From: Salvelinus alpinus
Lineage: Eukaryota > Chordata > Actinopteri > Salmoniformes > Salmonidae
Direction: 5' to 3'
Length of the DNA: 64,000 nt
NCBI RefSeq assembly: GCF_045679555.1
Contig: NC_092087.1
Span: 23,871,367-23,935,366, forward strand
Position 1 is the stretch's first letter, and each line of letters opens with the position of its first letter. Below are positions 32,064-45,337 of this stretch, piece by piece. The position numbers and the translations under genes were made by a program. Under the pieces are notes generated by a model. It saw only the letters and a list, made by a program, of their open reading frames with translations. It was not told the origin of the DNA and did not search any database.

Positions 32064-33007
32064 CCTTTTCAGCCTATGATATCAATAAATCACAAATCCC
32101 AATAGTATTTTTCTAGGGCACGAGCAGCCCGATTCTGCATTACTCATTATCATATCATTACTTCACAGTGTTCCTATTACTCCCCTGTGGTCAATCAAAA
32201 GGTAATGGGGGATAATCCCCTAATCCGTCGTTCACACCAGCAGACACCTTTGAACCTTAACAATGAGTCAGGGTCCTCCCTTGCTGTGTGTGAGTGATCA
32301 ACAGCAGCACTGTGGAGACACATGACAAGGGAGGTGCTAATGTTGCCGCTGAATTACAGGACAAGGTGCGAAGTACCCCACAGCAAGGGGTTGTTTGTGT
32401 GGGAGGAGGGTGTGGAGAGGCTGAGAACCTGTGGCAATATCCCAACCAGACAAAGCACACACATAGCCTTACAGACACCCACACTCACACACTCATCTTT
32501 TCTATTGTTTAGGTTTTTAATAAATGGGACTGCAGATTGATTTGAATGTAGTGGCACTGTACGTAACTTCTGAAAATCCACAGCGGAGAATGAAAAATCC
32601 TAATTTGCAGTCCTTGAGCCACTGAACTGAAGTTACCTCCTGGCTATAAACATTGTGTTATTCTAATGAAGTTCTATTCAAGTAACATGCATACATACTT
32701 TCACACCCAGAATAGCAAAAATAACTATGCAAAGGTACGTGTGTGGTGTATGTGGAGAGACCTCATGCCAAGAACAAAGCCAGTTGTTACCCACATCCAA
32801 CTTCCTCAGTCCAAACCATGTCCCAGTCAGAAGTTGTGTCTCATGAATTCAGGGTGGAAATAATCCCTTATTCACATGGCTGGATTAATCTAAAGGAAAA
32901 TATCAAAAGACATGGTTTTCACGTGGCAAAACTCATATCTTGCCCTATGACAAACAAAACTTCTCATTGGGTGTCATTGCTTGCATTTAAATAGTTTCAG
33001 TTCTATT
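32064..33007. other. no gene seen
   Basis: Unique-looking non-coding sequence. Short open frames near 32300-32560 have no support. Confidence 0.4.
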
Positions 33008-33118
33008 AGTTTCAGGTGCTTCTACACCTGCATTGCTTGCTGCTTGTGGTTTTAGGCTGGGTTTCTGTACAGCACTTTGAGTTATCAGCTGATGTAAGAA
33101 GGGCTATATAAATAAAAA
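33008..33118 (+). mobile_element. LINE 3' tail fragment (same family as 2400-3333)
   Basis: GTGCTTCTACACCTGCATTG to GGGCTATATAAATAAAAATT matches the last 110 bp of the 2400-3333 element. Confidence 0.8.
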
Positions 33119-33125
33119 TTCAAAA

Positions 33126-33232
33126 CAACTTCCCACTGGACACACACTGGTTCAATCAAATACTGTTTCCATGTAATTTCAATGAAATTACGTTGAACCA
33201 ACGTTGAATTGACTTCTGTGCCCAGTGGGTTC
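33126..33232. mobile_element. small palindromic MITE
   Basis: CCCACTGGACACACACTGGT on the left and GTGCCCAGTGGG on the right are inverted ends. Inside, TAATTTCAATGAAATTA and CGTTGAACCAACGTTGAAT are further dyads. About 107 bp. Confidence 0.7.
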
Positions 33233-33699
33233 TAACTACCACAGATTCAGACATTTTAATTTGGGTTATAATTCAACCACTTTATGTTGGGTTAGAGGAT
33301 GCTGTGGAAGTTTTATATTTTATAGCTGCTGAGAACAACCATGGAAAACAAAATTCGCTAAACTCAGACTGCAGCATCTGCAGCATTCAGTGTTACATAC
33401 ACAGCCACATGCTGCCCTCTTGTGAATCAATGTGGTAATCGGGCATGTGAACCGAGACTACAGTAGTATATTTCTTTCCTCCTCACTGATCTAATAAAAA
33501 AGTTGTATATGCTCAATATTTGGACCGGATAATAGTCCATGACTGAGAAGAAGGTCAGGTCAGCTCAACAATGTTGCTTATTATAATTTGCCACAATACT
33601 GTACATGGTCCTGAAAGTTTTAATTTTAAATTAGACAGGAATTGATGTGGTTAAGGCAACAGTGGCTAATGAAAATGTTTCATACCAGTATGTGTTACC

Positions 33700-33875
33700 G
33701 CCACTCATTGTGTATCCATTACTACTTTTATTATTATGTGTTTTACTTTTCTATTCTTTCTCTATTTTCTTTCTGTCTGCATTGTTGGGAAGGGCCCATA
33801 AGTAAGCATTTCACTCCTAATCTACACCTGTTATTTACAAAGCATGTGACGAATACAATTTGATTAGATTTTTTT
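33700..33875 (+). mobile_element. LINE 3' tail fragment
   Basis: GCATTGTTGGGAAGGGCCCA and TAAGCATTTCACTC match the LINE tails at 26160 and 48770. Confidence 0.65.
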
Positions 33876-34651
33876 TGCGATTAATTAAGCACATGGACTT
33901 GCTAGTTGATTTAAAATAAAGTTCAACTTTGTAATCTTGTGTAGGTTTTTGCAATGCGCTCCCTACGAGAGTGAACTAGACAGTAGACTATTCAAATTAA
34001 TGGGTTCATTTACAATAATTAACATTTGGTGAATAACATTTGAACACAGCTGTTTGAATATTCTAGTTATTCAATTGATAATTGACCATTAGGGATGAGC
34101 TCGTAGCACAGAATCAAATCCGATGCATTCGCATGGACCAGGGCCCATTTTCCCAAAACCATACTAATTAAGGCCAGGTTTATCGTAAAAACATTCATAG
34201 GAGCATCATTAAATCTCTACGCTGTTTCCCCAAACTATTGTTACTAAAGTTGCACTTGAAAATCCTTGATATTTACCGAATGCCTCAGACCACTTGTAGA
34301 ACAGCTAAGTGCGTTGTTACATAACGTTTTTCCCCTCCAAGTCACTTTATACACAGACGATCTCTGTTAAACATAGAATCAAGATGTTTATCTGCCTCTC
34401 TGTGACCTCAGATAATTTCAGAACGAAATTGACTACAAATCAAATTTAAAAAAATGTGTCACATGCTTTGTAAACAACAGGGGAAATGTTTACTTACGGG
34501 TCCTTTTCCTACAATGCAGAGTTAAAGATAGAGATAAAAAAAAAAAAATAGAAATAGTGAAGAATAAATACACAGTGAATAACAATAAGGAGTAAAAATA
34601 ACATGGCTATATACAGGGAGTACCAGTACCAAGTCAATGTGCAGGGGTATT

Positions 34652-34836
34652 TATTTTATTAGGCAAGTCATTTAAGTACAAATTCTTATTTACAATGACA
34701 GCCTAGGAACAGCAGGTTAATTAACTGCCTTGTTCAGGGGAAGAATGACAGATTTTTACCTTGTCAGCTCAGGGATTCGATCTAGCAACCTTTCGGTTAC
34801 TGGCCCAATGCTCTAACCACAAGGCTATCTGCCAAG
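34652..34836 (-). mobile_element. tRNA-derived SINE
   Basis: On minus: tRNA-like head with GGTTAGAGCATTGGGCCAGT (box A region) and AACCGAAAGGTTGC then GATCGAATCCC (box B), and the AAGTCATTTAAG/GACTTGCCTAAT tail. It is the same family as the split copy at 29578-32063. It is a SINE, not a tRNA gene. Confidence 0.8.
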
Positions 34837-34923
34837 GTAGCTATGTACATATAGGTAGGGGTAAAGTGACTAAGCAACAGGATAGACACTAGACAGTAAC
34901 AACAGTGTATGTGGTGAATGTGA

Positions 34924-35051
<128 letters not shown>

Positions 35052-36231
35052 CGTAAGTGTGGGTGTGTGTAATGTGTATGTGTGTGTTGGGGTGTCAGTG
35101 TAAGTATGAATGAGTGTGTGAGCATAGAGTCATCAGGAACAGCTGGTGGTCTCATGCATGGTTCAGTGTTGCTTCCCCGAAGTGAGCATACTGCAGAAGG
35201 CATTTAGCTCATCTGTTAGGCTTGTGTCGCTGGGCAGCTCGCAGCTGAGGTTCCCTTTGTAATCCGTGATTTTTTGCCAGCCCTGCCACTTCTGTCGAGC
35301 GACGTCGTAGTAGGATTCGATCTTAGTCCTGTATTGATGCTTAGCCTGCTTGATGACTTGTTGGAGGTTGCAGTGGGATTTTTTTACAAGTGTCTGGATC
35401 AGTGTCCCGCTCCTTGCAAGCGGCAGTTCTAGCCTTTAGCTCAATGCGGATGTTGCCTGTACTTTACCCCATGGCTTCTTGTTGGGGTATGTACGTACGG
35501 TCACTGTGGGGATGACGACTTTGATGAATTTATTAATGAAGCCAGTGACTGATGTGGTAAACTCCTCAATGTTATCAGATGAATCCCAGAACATATTCCA
35601 GTCTGTGCTAATGAAACGGTCCGCTTCATCAGACTACTTCCGTATTGAGCGCATCACTGGTACTTCCTGTTTGAGTTTTTGCTTGTAAGCAGGAGGTGTT
35701 ATGGTCTTATTTGCCAAAGGGAGGGCAAGGTAGAGCCTTGTATGCGTTTCTGTTTGTGGAGTAAAGGTGATGTAGAGTTTCGTCGCCTCTAGGTGCACAG
35801 GTGACATGCTGGTAAAAATGAAGGTAAAACGGATTTCAGTTTCCCTGCATTAAAATCACCAGCCACGAGAAACGATCCCTCTGAATGTGCATTTTCTTGT
35901 TTGCTTATGGCCCTATACAGCTCATTGAGTGTGGTCTTAGTGCCAGCATTGATTTATCATATTACGGAATTTTTCCATTGGTGCTATGCTTGGTTAGCCG
36001 GGTCCCAGATCTGTTTGCACTATCATGTCAACTCCTTGTAATATTTGGAGTGACAAGGAGTGCCATGATGGCACAGTCATGAATCCAAATATTTAGTTGG
36101 GGTTGTTTACTTTATTTGTGTCAGTATTTGTTGAAATGTGATACCCATTATGAGAATAAACAGAGGAGGAGATGATGTGCTCCTGTCAGTCATTTAAATA
36201 TTTGTGCTTCTACTTGAATAAATATGAGATA

Positions 36232-37351
<1,120 letters not shown>

Positions 37352-38340
37352 TATACACACCATGTCCAAAAGTATGTGGACACCTGCTCGTCAAGCATCT
37401 CATTTTAAAATCATGGGCATTCATTTGGAGTTGGTCCACCCTTTACTGCTATAACAGCCTCCACTCTTCTGGGAAGGCTTTCCACTAGATGTTGGAACAT
37501 TGCTGCGCGGACTTGCTTCCATTTAGCCACAAGAGCATTAGTGAGGTCGGGCACTGATGTTGTGCAATGAAGCCTGGCTCACAGTCGGCGTTCCAATTCA
37601 TCCCAAAGGTGTTTGATGGGGTTGAAGTCAGGGCTCTGTGCAGGCCAGTCAAGTTCTTCCACACCGATCTTGAATAACAATTTCTGTATGGACCTCGCTT
37701 TGTGCACGGGGGAATTGTCAAGCTGAAACAGGAAAGGGCCTTCATCAAACTGTTGCCACAAAGTTGGAAGAACAGAATCATCTAGAATGTCATTGTATAC
37801 TGTAGTGTTAAGATTTCCCGTCACTGGAACTAAGGGACCAACCCAATACCATGAAAAACAGCCCCAGACCATTATTCCTCCTCCACCAAACTTCACAGTT
37901 GGCACTATGCATTGGGGCAGGTAGCGTTCTCCTGGCATCCGCCAAACCCAGATTAGTCCGTCGGACTGCCAGATGGTGAAGCGTGATTTATCACTCCAGA
38001 GAACGCGTTTCCACTGCTCCAGAGTCCAATGGTGGCGAGCTTTACACAACTCCAGCCGACGCTTGGCATTGCGCATGGTGATCTTAGGCTTGTGTGAGGC
38101 TGCTTGGCCATGGAAACCCATTTCATGAAGCTCCCTACAAACAGTTATTGTGCTGACGTTGCTTCCAGGGGCAGTTTGGAACTCGGTCATGAGTGTTGTA
38201 ATCGAGGACGGACGATTTTTGCTCACTACGCACTTCAGCACACGGCGGTCCCGTTCTGTGAGCTTGTGTGGCCTACCACTTTGCGGCTGAGCCGTTGTTG
38301 CTCCTAGACATTTCCACTTCCAATTCACATAGTGGTGTTT
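37352..38340 (-). mobile_element. second Tc1/mariner element, abutting the first, one end missing
   Basis: It starts TACACACCATGTCCAAAAGT directly at the TA that ends the first Tc1 element. It encodes transposase on minus but has no matching inverted repeat at the other side, near 38340, so it is truncated there. Confidence 0.8.
37579..38328 (-). pseudogene. Tc1 transposase, nearly full, with a stop
   Basis: 249 codons: the paired-like DNA-binding part ([19 protein letters not shown]), then the catalytic core with LWSDKSRF (Asp), [11 protein letters not shown] (Asp) and [14 protein letters not shown] (Glu). A stop after ELERRL breaks the frame. The reading continues in-register by similarity (37485-37578) with VAKWKQ-like sequence. 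The N-terminus is cut. Confidence 0.82.
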
Positions 38341-38344
38341 GCCT

Positions 38345-38555
38345 TAGCAATCTCACTGGAATAAAGACTTCCTCCATTCCTGTCATTAATGAAAAACATT
38401 GTAATAATACTTAGATACCCATAGACATCCAGTCATTGCGCTAATGCTAGTTAGAAATTGCGCTAGAGCAAGTTAGCAACTTCCTTAAAACTGCACGCAG
38501 AGACATCAAATTAGTATCCACAAGTTCATCTGACTCTAGGGAAGTAAATAAAGAG
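38345..38555. other. no feature seen
   Basis: Short non-coding gap between a Tc1 end and a LINE. Confidence 0.4.
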
Positions 38556-38559
38556 CCTC

Positions 38560-40920
38560 ATTGACAAAATCCCTATGTATCCCTTTAATGTTATAACCCT
38601 CACTTCCAAGGCAGTCATAGTCAATGAAATAATAACTGATCATGAACTCGATGTGAGTGGCCTGACTGAAACATGACTTGAGCCTGATGAATTTACTGCA
38701 CTAAAAGAGGTCTCTCCTCCTGGTTACACTAATTACCATATGTCCCACAAATCCCACAAAGGCGGATGTGTTGCTAACATTTATGACAGCAAATTTAAAT
38801 TTACGAGAAAAATAATTACTGCATTTTCGTCTTTTGAGGTTCTAGTCATGAAATCTATGCAGCTTATCAATCGCTTTTTATAGCTACTGTTTACAAGCCT
38901 CCTCGGCCGTATACAGCGTTCCTCACTGAGTTCCCTGAATCTATTGGACCTCATAGTATGGCATTTTTGGTTACTTCAATATTCACATGGAGAAGTCCCA
39001 AAGATCCAACATGTCTCAGGACCTACGCATTGCCACAGTCATATCCTGGATCTAGTTTTGTGCCATGGAATAGATATTGTGGATCTAAATGCTTTTCCTC
39101 ATAATACTGGACTATTGGACCACTATCTTATTACCTTTGCAATCGCAACAAATAATTCAGTTAGACCCCAACCAAGGATTGTCAAAAGCTGTGCTATAAA
39201 TTCTTGAACAACCCAAAGATTCATAGATGCCCTTACAGACTCCCTCCACCTACCCAAGGACTTCAAAGTACAAAAATCAGTTATCCACCTAACCAAGGAT
39301 TTAAAACTTACGTAATACCATAGATGTAGTCACACCGCTCAAAGCAAAAAGCTAACAAAAAAAATTGTCACAAGAAACTAGCTCCCTGGTATGCAGAAAA
39401 TAACTGAGACATGAAGCAAGCTTCCAGATTTTTTTTACGGAAATGGCACGCCACCAGATTGGAAGTCTTCCGACTAGCTTGGAAAGACAGTACCCGTGCA
39501 ATATTGAAAAGCCCTCACTGCTGCTCGATCAGCCTACTTTTCCAACCTGATTGATGAGAATAAAAACAATCCAATATTTATTTTTGATACTGTCGCGAAG
39601 TTACATTCCCAAGCAGCATTCCACAAGTGAAGAGGGCCTTCACTTCAGCAGTGATGAATTCATGAACTTCTTCAACGAAAAGATCATGATCAAACAAATT
39701 ACGGACTCCTCTTTGAATATGCGTATTTCTCCAAAACTCAGTTGTCCCGAGTCTGCACAGAACTGCCACGACAACAGATCAATGGAGACACTAGAGTTTT
39801 TTAATCCTGTATCTTTTGACACATTCACTAAAATAGTTATAGCCTCTAAACCATCCAGCTGTCTACTGGACCCTATTCCAACTAAACTACTAAAATAGCT
39901 ACTTCCTGTGCTTGTTCCTCCTATGTTGAACAAAATTAACTGCTCCCTATTCTCCGGATGTGTACCAAACTCACTAAAAGTGTCAGTAAAAGTCACTAAA
40001 AGTGACGTGATCTTCCTGTCTGGGTTGGCGCCCAGACAGGATCTTCCTGTCTTTGTGGGCTATACTCGGCCTTGTCTCAGGATGGTAAGTTGGTGGTTGA
40101 AGATATCCCTCTAGCGGTGTGGGGGCTGTGCTTTGGCAAAGTGGGTGGGGTTATATCCTTCCTGTTTGGCCCTGTCCGGGGGTATCATCGGATGGGGCCA
40201 CAGTGTCTCCTGACCCCTCCTGTCTCAGCCTCCAGTATTTATGCTGCAGTAGTTTATGTGTCGGGGGGCTAGGGTCAGTTTGTTATATCTGGAGTACTTC
40301 TCCTGTCTTATCCGGTGTCGTGTGTGAATTTAAGTATGCTCTCTCTAATTCTCTCTTTCTCTCTTTCTTTCTCTCTCTCGGAGGACCTGAGCCCTAGGAC
40401 CATGCCTCAGGACGACCTGGGATGATGACTCCTTGCTGTCCCCAGTCCACCTGGCCATGCTGCTGCTCCAGTTTCAACTGTTCTGCCTGCGGCTATGGAA
40501 CCCTGACCTGTTCACCGGATGTGCTACCTGTCCCAGACCTGCTGTTTTCAACTCTCTAGAGACCGCAGGAGCGGTAGAGATACTCTTAATGATCGGCTAT
40601 GAAAGCCAACTGACATTTACTCCTGAGGTGCTGACTTGCTGTACCCTCGACAACTACTGTGATTATTATTATCTGACCATGCTGGTCATTTATGAACATT
40701 TCAACATCTTGGCCATGTTCTGTTATAATCTCCACCCGGCACAGCCAGAAGAGGACTGGCCACCCCTCATAGCCTGGTTCCTCTCTAGGTTTCTTCCTAG
40801 GTTTTGGCCTTTCTAGGGAGTTTTTCCTAGCCACCGTGCTTCTACACCTGCAATGCTTGCTGTTTGGGGTTTTAGGCTGGTGTACGAAGGGCTATATAAA
40901 TACATTTGATTTGATTTGAT
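38560..40920 (+). mobile_element. LINE with decayed endonuclease, deleted reverse transcriptase and intact 3' end (copy 2)
   Basis: Around 38630-39200 an apurinic-type endonuclease is visible in broken frames (LDVSGLTET, PPGYTNYHMSHKS, HSHILDLVLCHGID, LLDHYLITF). At 39551-39898 follows the linker up to LLDPIPTKLLK, where the reverse transcriptase should begin, but the polymerase is gone. From 40022 the 3' end matches 2400-3333. This links the anonymous 3' repeat to its LINE. Confidence 0.75.
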
Positions 40921-41303
40921 TTGAGTAATTAAAATCTAATGAAAAGGCCAAACCACAAAAAAAGAAAACAATAAAAAAAATCTTTATTCTACAAATATGA
41001 AAAGAAATACAAATAAAAATCTATATATCAACTCTCCCATTCCTCTCAACATTTAAAAAAAAATCTGTTGCCAAGCAACTCACTGCCTTCCTGAAGATAA
41101 ATCATGTACAATCATGCACTGACTTGATCTTCCTGTCTGGTTTTCATGCAATACTACATCATTTTCCATATAAGCAGAATATGTTTTAATACCACTCAAA
41201 TTATTGAAATTACAGGCTAAGAATGGACAGAGTGTCACGGCCGTCGTCTAGGTGGAAATGACCGGACCAAGGTGCAGCGTGGTAAGCGTACATTTAATTT
41301 TAT

Positions 41304-42686
41304 TTAGAATGTCGCCAACAAAACAAGAAACAAAGAAACGACCGTGAAGCTTGCGAGGGCTATAGTGCCACTAACAAAGTCAACTACCCACAAACACCAA
41401 AGGAAAAAAGGCTGGACTGGACTGGGGACCCTCGGACTGGGGACCCTCGTTGCAGGCTCCGGACTTGAGACCCTCGTTGCAGGCTCCGGACTGGAGACCG
41501 TCGCTGCAGGCTTCGTGCCATGGATCGTTGCTGGAGGCTTTGTGCCATGGATCACCTCTGGAGGCTTCGTGCCGTGGGTCACCACTGGAGGCTTCGTGCT
41601 GTGGATCATCACTGGAGGCTTCGTGCCATGGAACATCACTGGAGGCTTCGTGCCATGGATCATCACCTGAGGCTTCGTGCCATGGATCATCACTGGAGGC
41701 TTCGTGCCATGGATCACCACTGGAGGCTTCGTGCCATGGATCACCACTGGAGGCTTCGTGCCATGGATCACCTCTGGAGGCTTCGTGCCGTGGATCACCA
41801 CTGGAGGCTTCGTGCAATGGATCATCACTGGAGGCTTCGTGCAATGGATCATCACTGGAGTGAGGAGACATCTAGGCAGCCTGGTGCGTGGAGCTGCCAC
41901 AGGGCTTACCAGGCTGGGGAGACATACAGGAGGCCTGGTTCTGGGAGCAGGCACAGGACTCACCAGGCTGTGGAGACATACTGGAGGCTTGGTTCTTGGA
42001 GTAGGCACCGGATACACTGGGCCGTGGAGGCGCACTGGAGGTCTCAAGCGTAGAGCCTGCACAACCCGTCCTGGCTGGATGGATACCTTCGCCCGGCAAA
42101 GGCAGGGCGCTGGCACAGGATGCACTGGGCTGTGCAGACGCACCGGAGACACAGTGCGCAGAGCCGGCGCAGGACATCCTGGGCCGTAGAGACGCACTGG
42201 CGGCCAGATGCGCTGAGCCGGCACCTTCCGTCCTGGCTGGATGCCCAATCTAGCCCGGCCGATGCGGGGAGCTGGAATGTAGCGCACCGGGCTGTGAACG
42301 CGCACTGGAGACACCGTGCGCTCCACCGCATTACACGGTGCCTGACCAGGTCTCCAACCTGACTCAGCCAATCTCCTTGTGTGTCCCCCCCCAAAAAAAA
42401 TTGGGAGTGGCCTCCCGGTCTTTAGTGCCAGCCGTGACCCTGTGTATTCCTGGGCCCTTTTTCTAGCTGCCTCCGCTTTCCTCCCTGCTTCCACCTGCTC
42501 CCAGGGCAGGCGATCCTTCTCCGCCAGGATTTTCTCCCACGTCCAGGATCCTTTCCCATTCAAAATGTCCTCCCACGTCCATTCTTCCTTACCACACTGC
42601 TTGGTCTGTTTGTGGTGGGTAGTTCTGTCACGGCCGTCGTCTAGGTGGAAATGACCGGACCAAGGTGCAGCGTGGTGAGCGTACAT
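41304..42686 (-). CDS. intact 460-residue ORF of the LTR element, starting inside the 5' LTR
   Basis: The ATG at 42686 lies 60 bp inside the LTR. The frame reads MYAHHAAPWSGHF, crosses the LTR end (GRDRTTHHKQTKQ), continues through two WTWE repeats and LPWEQVEAGRKAEAARKR (charged, probably helical), then FFGGGHTRR. About 150 residues of [15 protein letters not shown]-type units and some 15 copies of a 9-residue GTKPPVMIH unit follow. It ends within the 3' LTR remnant, where a deletion created a new C-terminus (a hydrophobic tail containing FTVVSLFLVLLATF). The function is unknown. I see no gag zinc knuckle and no enzyme motif. Confidence 0.5.
   Translation of the reverse strand: MYAHHAAPWSGHFHLDDGRDRTTHHKQTKQCGKEEWTWEDILNGKGSWTWEKILAEKDRLPWEQVEAGRKAEAARKRAQEYTGSRLALKTGRPLPIFFGGGHTRRLAESGWRPGQAPCNAVERTVSPVRVHSPVRYIPAPRIGRARLGIQPGRKVPAQRIWPPVRLYGPGCPAPALRTVSPVRLHSPVHPVPAPCLCRAKVSIQPGRVVQALRLRPPVRLHGPVYPVPTPRTKPPVCLHSLVSPVPAPRTRPPVCLPSLVSPVAAPRTRLPRCLLTPVMIHCTKPPVMIHCTKPPVVIHGTKPPEVIHGTKPPVVIHGTKPPVVIHGTKPPVMIHGTKPQVMIHGTKPPVMFHGTKPPVMIHSTKPPVVTHGTKPPEVIHGTKPPATIHGTKPAATVSSPEPATRVSSPEPATRVPSPRVPSPVQPFFLWCLWVVDFVSGTIALASFTVVSLFLVLLATF
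41500..41860. repeat. 27-bp minisatellite inside the LTR element
   Basis: Units of GGCTTCGTGCCATGGATCA plus eight bases repeat about 13 times, each encoding nine residues on minus. Confidence 0.85.
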
Positions 42687-42986
42687 TTTATTTTATTTAG
42701 AATGTCGCCAACAAAACAAGAAACAAAGAAACGACCGTGAAGCTTACGAGGGCTATAGTGCCACTAACAAAGCCAACTACCCACAAACACCAAAGGAAAA
42801 AAGGTTGCCTAAGTATGATTCCCAATCAGAGACAACGATAGACAGCTGTCCCTGATTGAGAACCATACCCGGCCAAAACATAGAAATCCAAAACATAGAA
42901 ATAAAGAAACTAGAATGCCCACCCTAGTCACACCCTGGCCTAACCAAAATAGAGAATAAAAGCCTCTCTATGGCCAGGGTGTGACA
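42626..42986 (-). repeat. 5' LTR of the 41233-42986 element
   Basis: 361 bp, TGTCACACCCTGGCC to GACGGCCGTGACA on minus. It contains the internal hairpin near 42819-42867 and the leader ATG. Confidence 0.82.
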
Positions 42987-43256
42987 CAGAGAGATAGGTC
43001 TATATGTGCCTCTTATCATATTTCTCCAATGTCAAATCCGTGTGTCTGTTTACAATGAAACTGTCCCTGTTTGCAATAATTAAGACATTATTAGGAATCT
43101 GAGTATGGTACTTTCAAAAGCTAGGCCTACTTTTACACCCTAAACAGTAGGCCGACCGACGCAGAAAAATGTAAGCTATAGCTGCCGGCTACTCTTCTTC
43201 TGTGGGTTAACTCAACAAGAGAAGATCACAAGTGTTTCCCTAAAAGCTGTCTGTAT

Positions 43257-43546
43257 CACGTTTAAGGTATGACCCAGATGCAGACAGTGTTGAAGAAACA
43301 AACTTTTATTTCTAAAACAGGGGCAGGCAAACGACAGGTCAAAGGCAGGCAGGGGTCAATAATCCAGAGAGGGTGCAAAGGGACCAGAACGGCAGGCAGT
43401 CTCATGGTCAGGGCAGGCAAGGGTCAATAATTCAGTAAGGTGGGGTAATGTACAAAACGGTAGGCAGGCTCAGGGTCAAGACATGGCAGAAAGTCAAAAC
43501 CCGGAAACGGCTAGAAAACAGGAGCAAGAAACAGGCAGGAGCAGGG
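43257..43546. mobile_element. dispersed repeat with GGCAGGCAGG motifs, truncated
   Basis: Imperfect tandem blocks (GGGCAGGCAAGGGTCAATAA and AGGCAGGCAGGGGTCAATAA). It is cut at 43547 by an LTR insertion. I recognise it as a salmonid repeat, probably the end of another LTR element. The family is uncertain. Confidence 0.45.
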
Positions 43547-44345
43547 TGTAACGGGTGTCGTCGTCGGAAGAGGAAGAATCGGACCAAAGCACAGCGTGGT
43601 AAGTGTTCATGACTTTTATTGAACTGAACACTGGAACAAAATAACAAAGAGAATAAACGAAACCGAAACAGTCCTGTCAGGTGCAGAAAACACTAAACAG
43701 AAAATAACTACCCACAAAGCATCGGTGGGGAAAAGCTACCTAAGTATGGTTCCCAATCAGAGACAACGATAGACTGTCTGAGAACCATACCCGGCCAAAA
43801 CAAAGAAATACAAAACATAGAAAAAGGAACATAGAATGCCCACCCAAATCACACCCTGACCAAACCAAAATAGAGACATAAAAAGCTCTCTACGGTCAGG
43901 GCGTGACAGTACCCCCCCCCCCCCCTCCCCCCCAAAGGAGCGGACTCCGGCCGCAAAACCTGAACCTATAGGGGAGGGTCTGGTTGGGCATTTCTCTGCA
44001 GTGGCGGCTCTGGTGCGGGACGTAGACCCCGCTCCCCCCCTGGCTTGGCCCACTTAGGTGGCGCCTCTAGAGCGGGGACCCTCGCCGCCGACCCCAGACT
44101 GGGGACGCTCGTAGCGGGCCCCGGACTGGGTCGCCCTCGTAGCGGGCCCCGGACTGAGCGCCCTCGTTGTGGGCCCCGGACTGGGCACCCTCGTTGCGGG
44201 CCCCGGACTGGGCACCCTTGTTGCGGGGCCCGGACTGGAGGGCGACTCAGAAGGCTCCGGACTGGAGGGCGACTCGGAAGGCTCCGGACTGGAGGGCGAT
44301 TCGGAAGGCTCCGGACTGGAGGGCGACTCGGAAGGCTCTGGACTG
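43547..44345 (-). mobile_element. LTR element of the proline-rich family, 5' part lost
   Basis: The 3' LTR is 43547-43908 (minus, TGTCACGCCC start, CCGTTACA end). It is preceded on minus by the poly-G tract (plus-strand C runs at 43912-43935) and an interior with 9-residue repeats (PPVRSLPSR type, 27-bp units at 44240-44340). The interior stops at 44345, where LINE 3' sequence begins, so the 5' LTR and leader are missing. Confidence 0.75.
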
Positions 44346-45337
44346 CGAAATAATTACAATTTAGCAATTAAACACTGGAGTGATAGATGTGAAGAAGATG
44401 AATGTGCAAGTAGAGATACTGGGGTAAAAAAGGAGCAAAAAAAAGAAATAATATGGGGATGAGGTAGTTGGATGGGCTATTTACAGATGGGCTATGTACA
44501 GGTGCAATGATCTGTAAGCTGCTCTGACAGCTGATGCTTAAAGTTAGTGAGGGAGATATGAGTCTTCAGCTTCAGTGATTTTTGCAATTCGTCCCAGTCA
44601 TTGGCAGCAGAGAACTGGAAGGAAAGGTGGCCAAATGAGGAATTGGCTTTGGGGGTGACCAGTGAAATATACCCACTGGAGTGCGTGCTACTGGTGGGTG
44701 CTGCTATGGTGAACAGTGAGCTGAGATAAGAATGGGGCATGCTTATTTAGGATGGTGAGGAATTGAATGGGGCATGCTTATTTAGGATGGTGAGGAAAAC
44801 ACTTTTTAAGAATAACCGGGCATCCTCTACTGACAGAATGAGGTCAATATCCTTCCAGGATACCCGGGCCAGGTCGATTAGAAAGGCCTGCTCGCTGAAG
44901 TGTTTTAGGGAGCGTTTGACAGTGATGAGGGGTGGTCGTTTGACCGCAGACCCATTACGGACGCAGGCAATGATCGCTGAGATCGCTGAGATCCTGGTTG
45001 AAGACAGGATGATATCTATGAGGGTGCCCGTGTTTACGGATTTGGGGTTTTATCTGGTAGGTTCATTGATCATTTGTGTGAGATTGAGGGCATCTAGCTT
45101 AGATTGTAGGACGGCCAGGGTGTTACGCAAGTCTCAGTTTAGATCACCTAACAGTACCAGCTCTGAAGATAGATGGGGGGCAATTCGCATATGGTGTCCA
45201 GGGCACAGCTGGTGGCTGAAGGTGGTCTACAACAAGCGGCAACGGTGAAAGACTTGTTTTTGAAAAGGTGGATTTTTAAAAGTAGAAGCTCAAATTGTTT
45301 GGTTATAGACCTGGATAGTATGACAGAACTCTGCAGG

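Larger units (their letters stand above)
41233..42986 (-). mobile_element. LTR element of the proline-rich family, target duplication CAGAG
   Basis: The right (5') LTR 42626-42986 is complete. The left (3') LTR is only 41233-41412 and joins directly to the repeat region, so the poly-G tract and part of that LTR are deleted. CAGAG flanks both ends. The interior has WTWEDILNGKGSWTWEKILA, the LPIFFGGGHTRR homopolymer block, [13 protein letters not shown] units and 9-residue GTKPPVMIH repeats. No polymerase is present. Confidence 0.85.
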
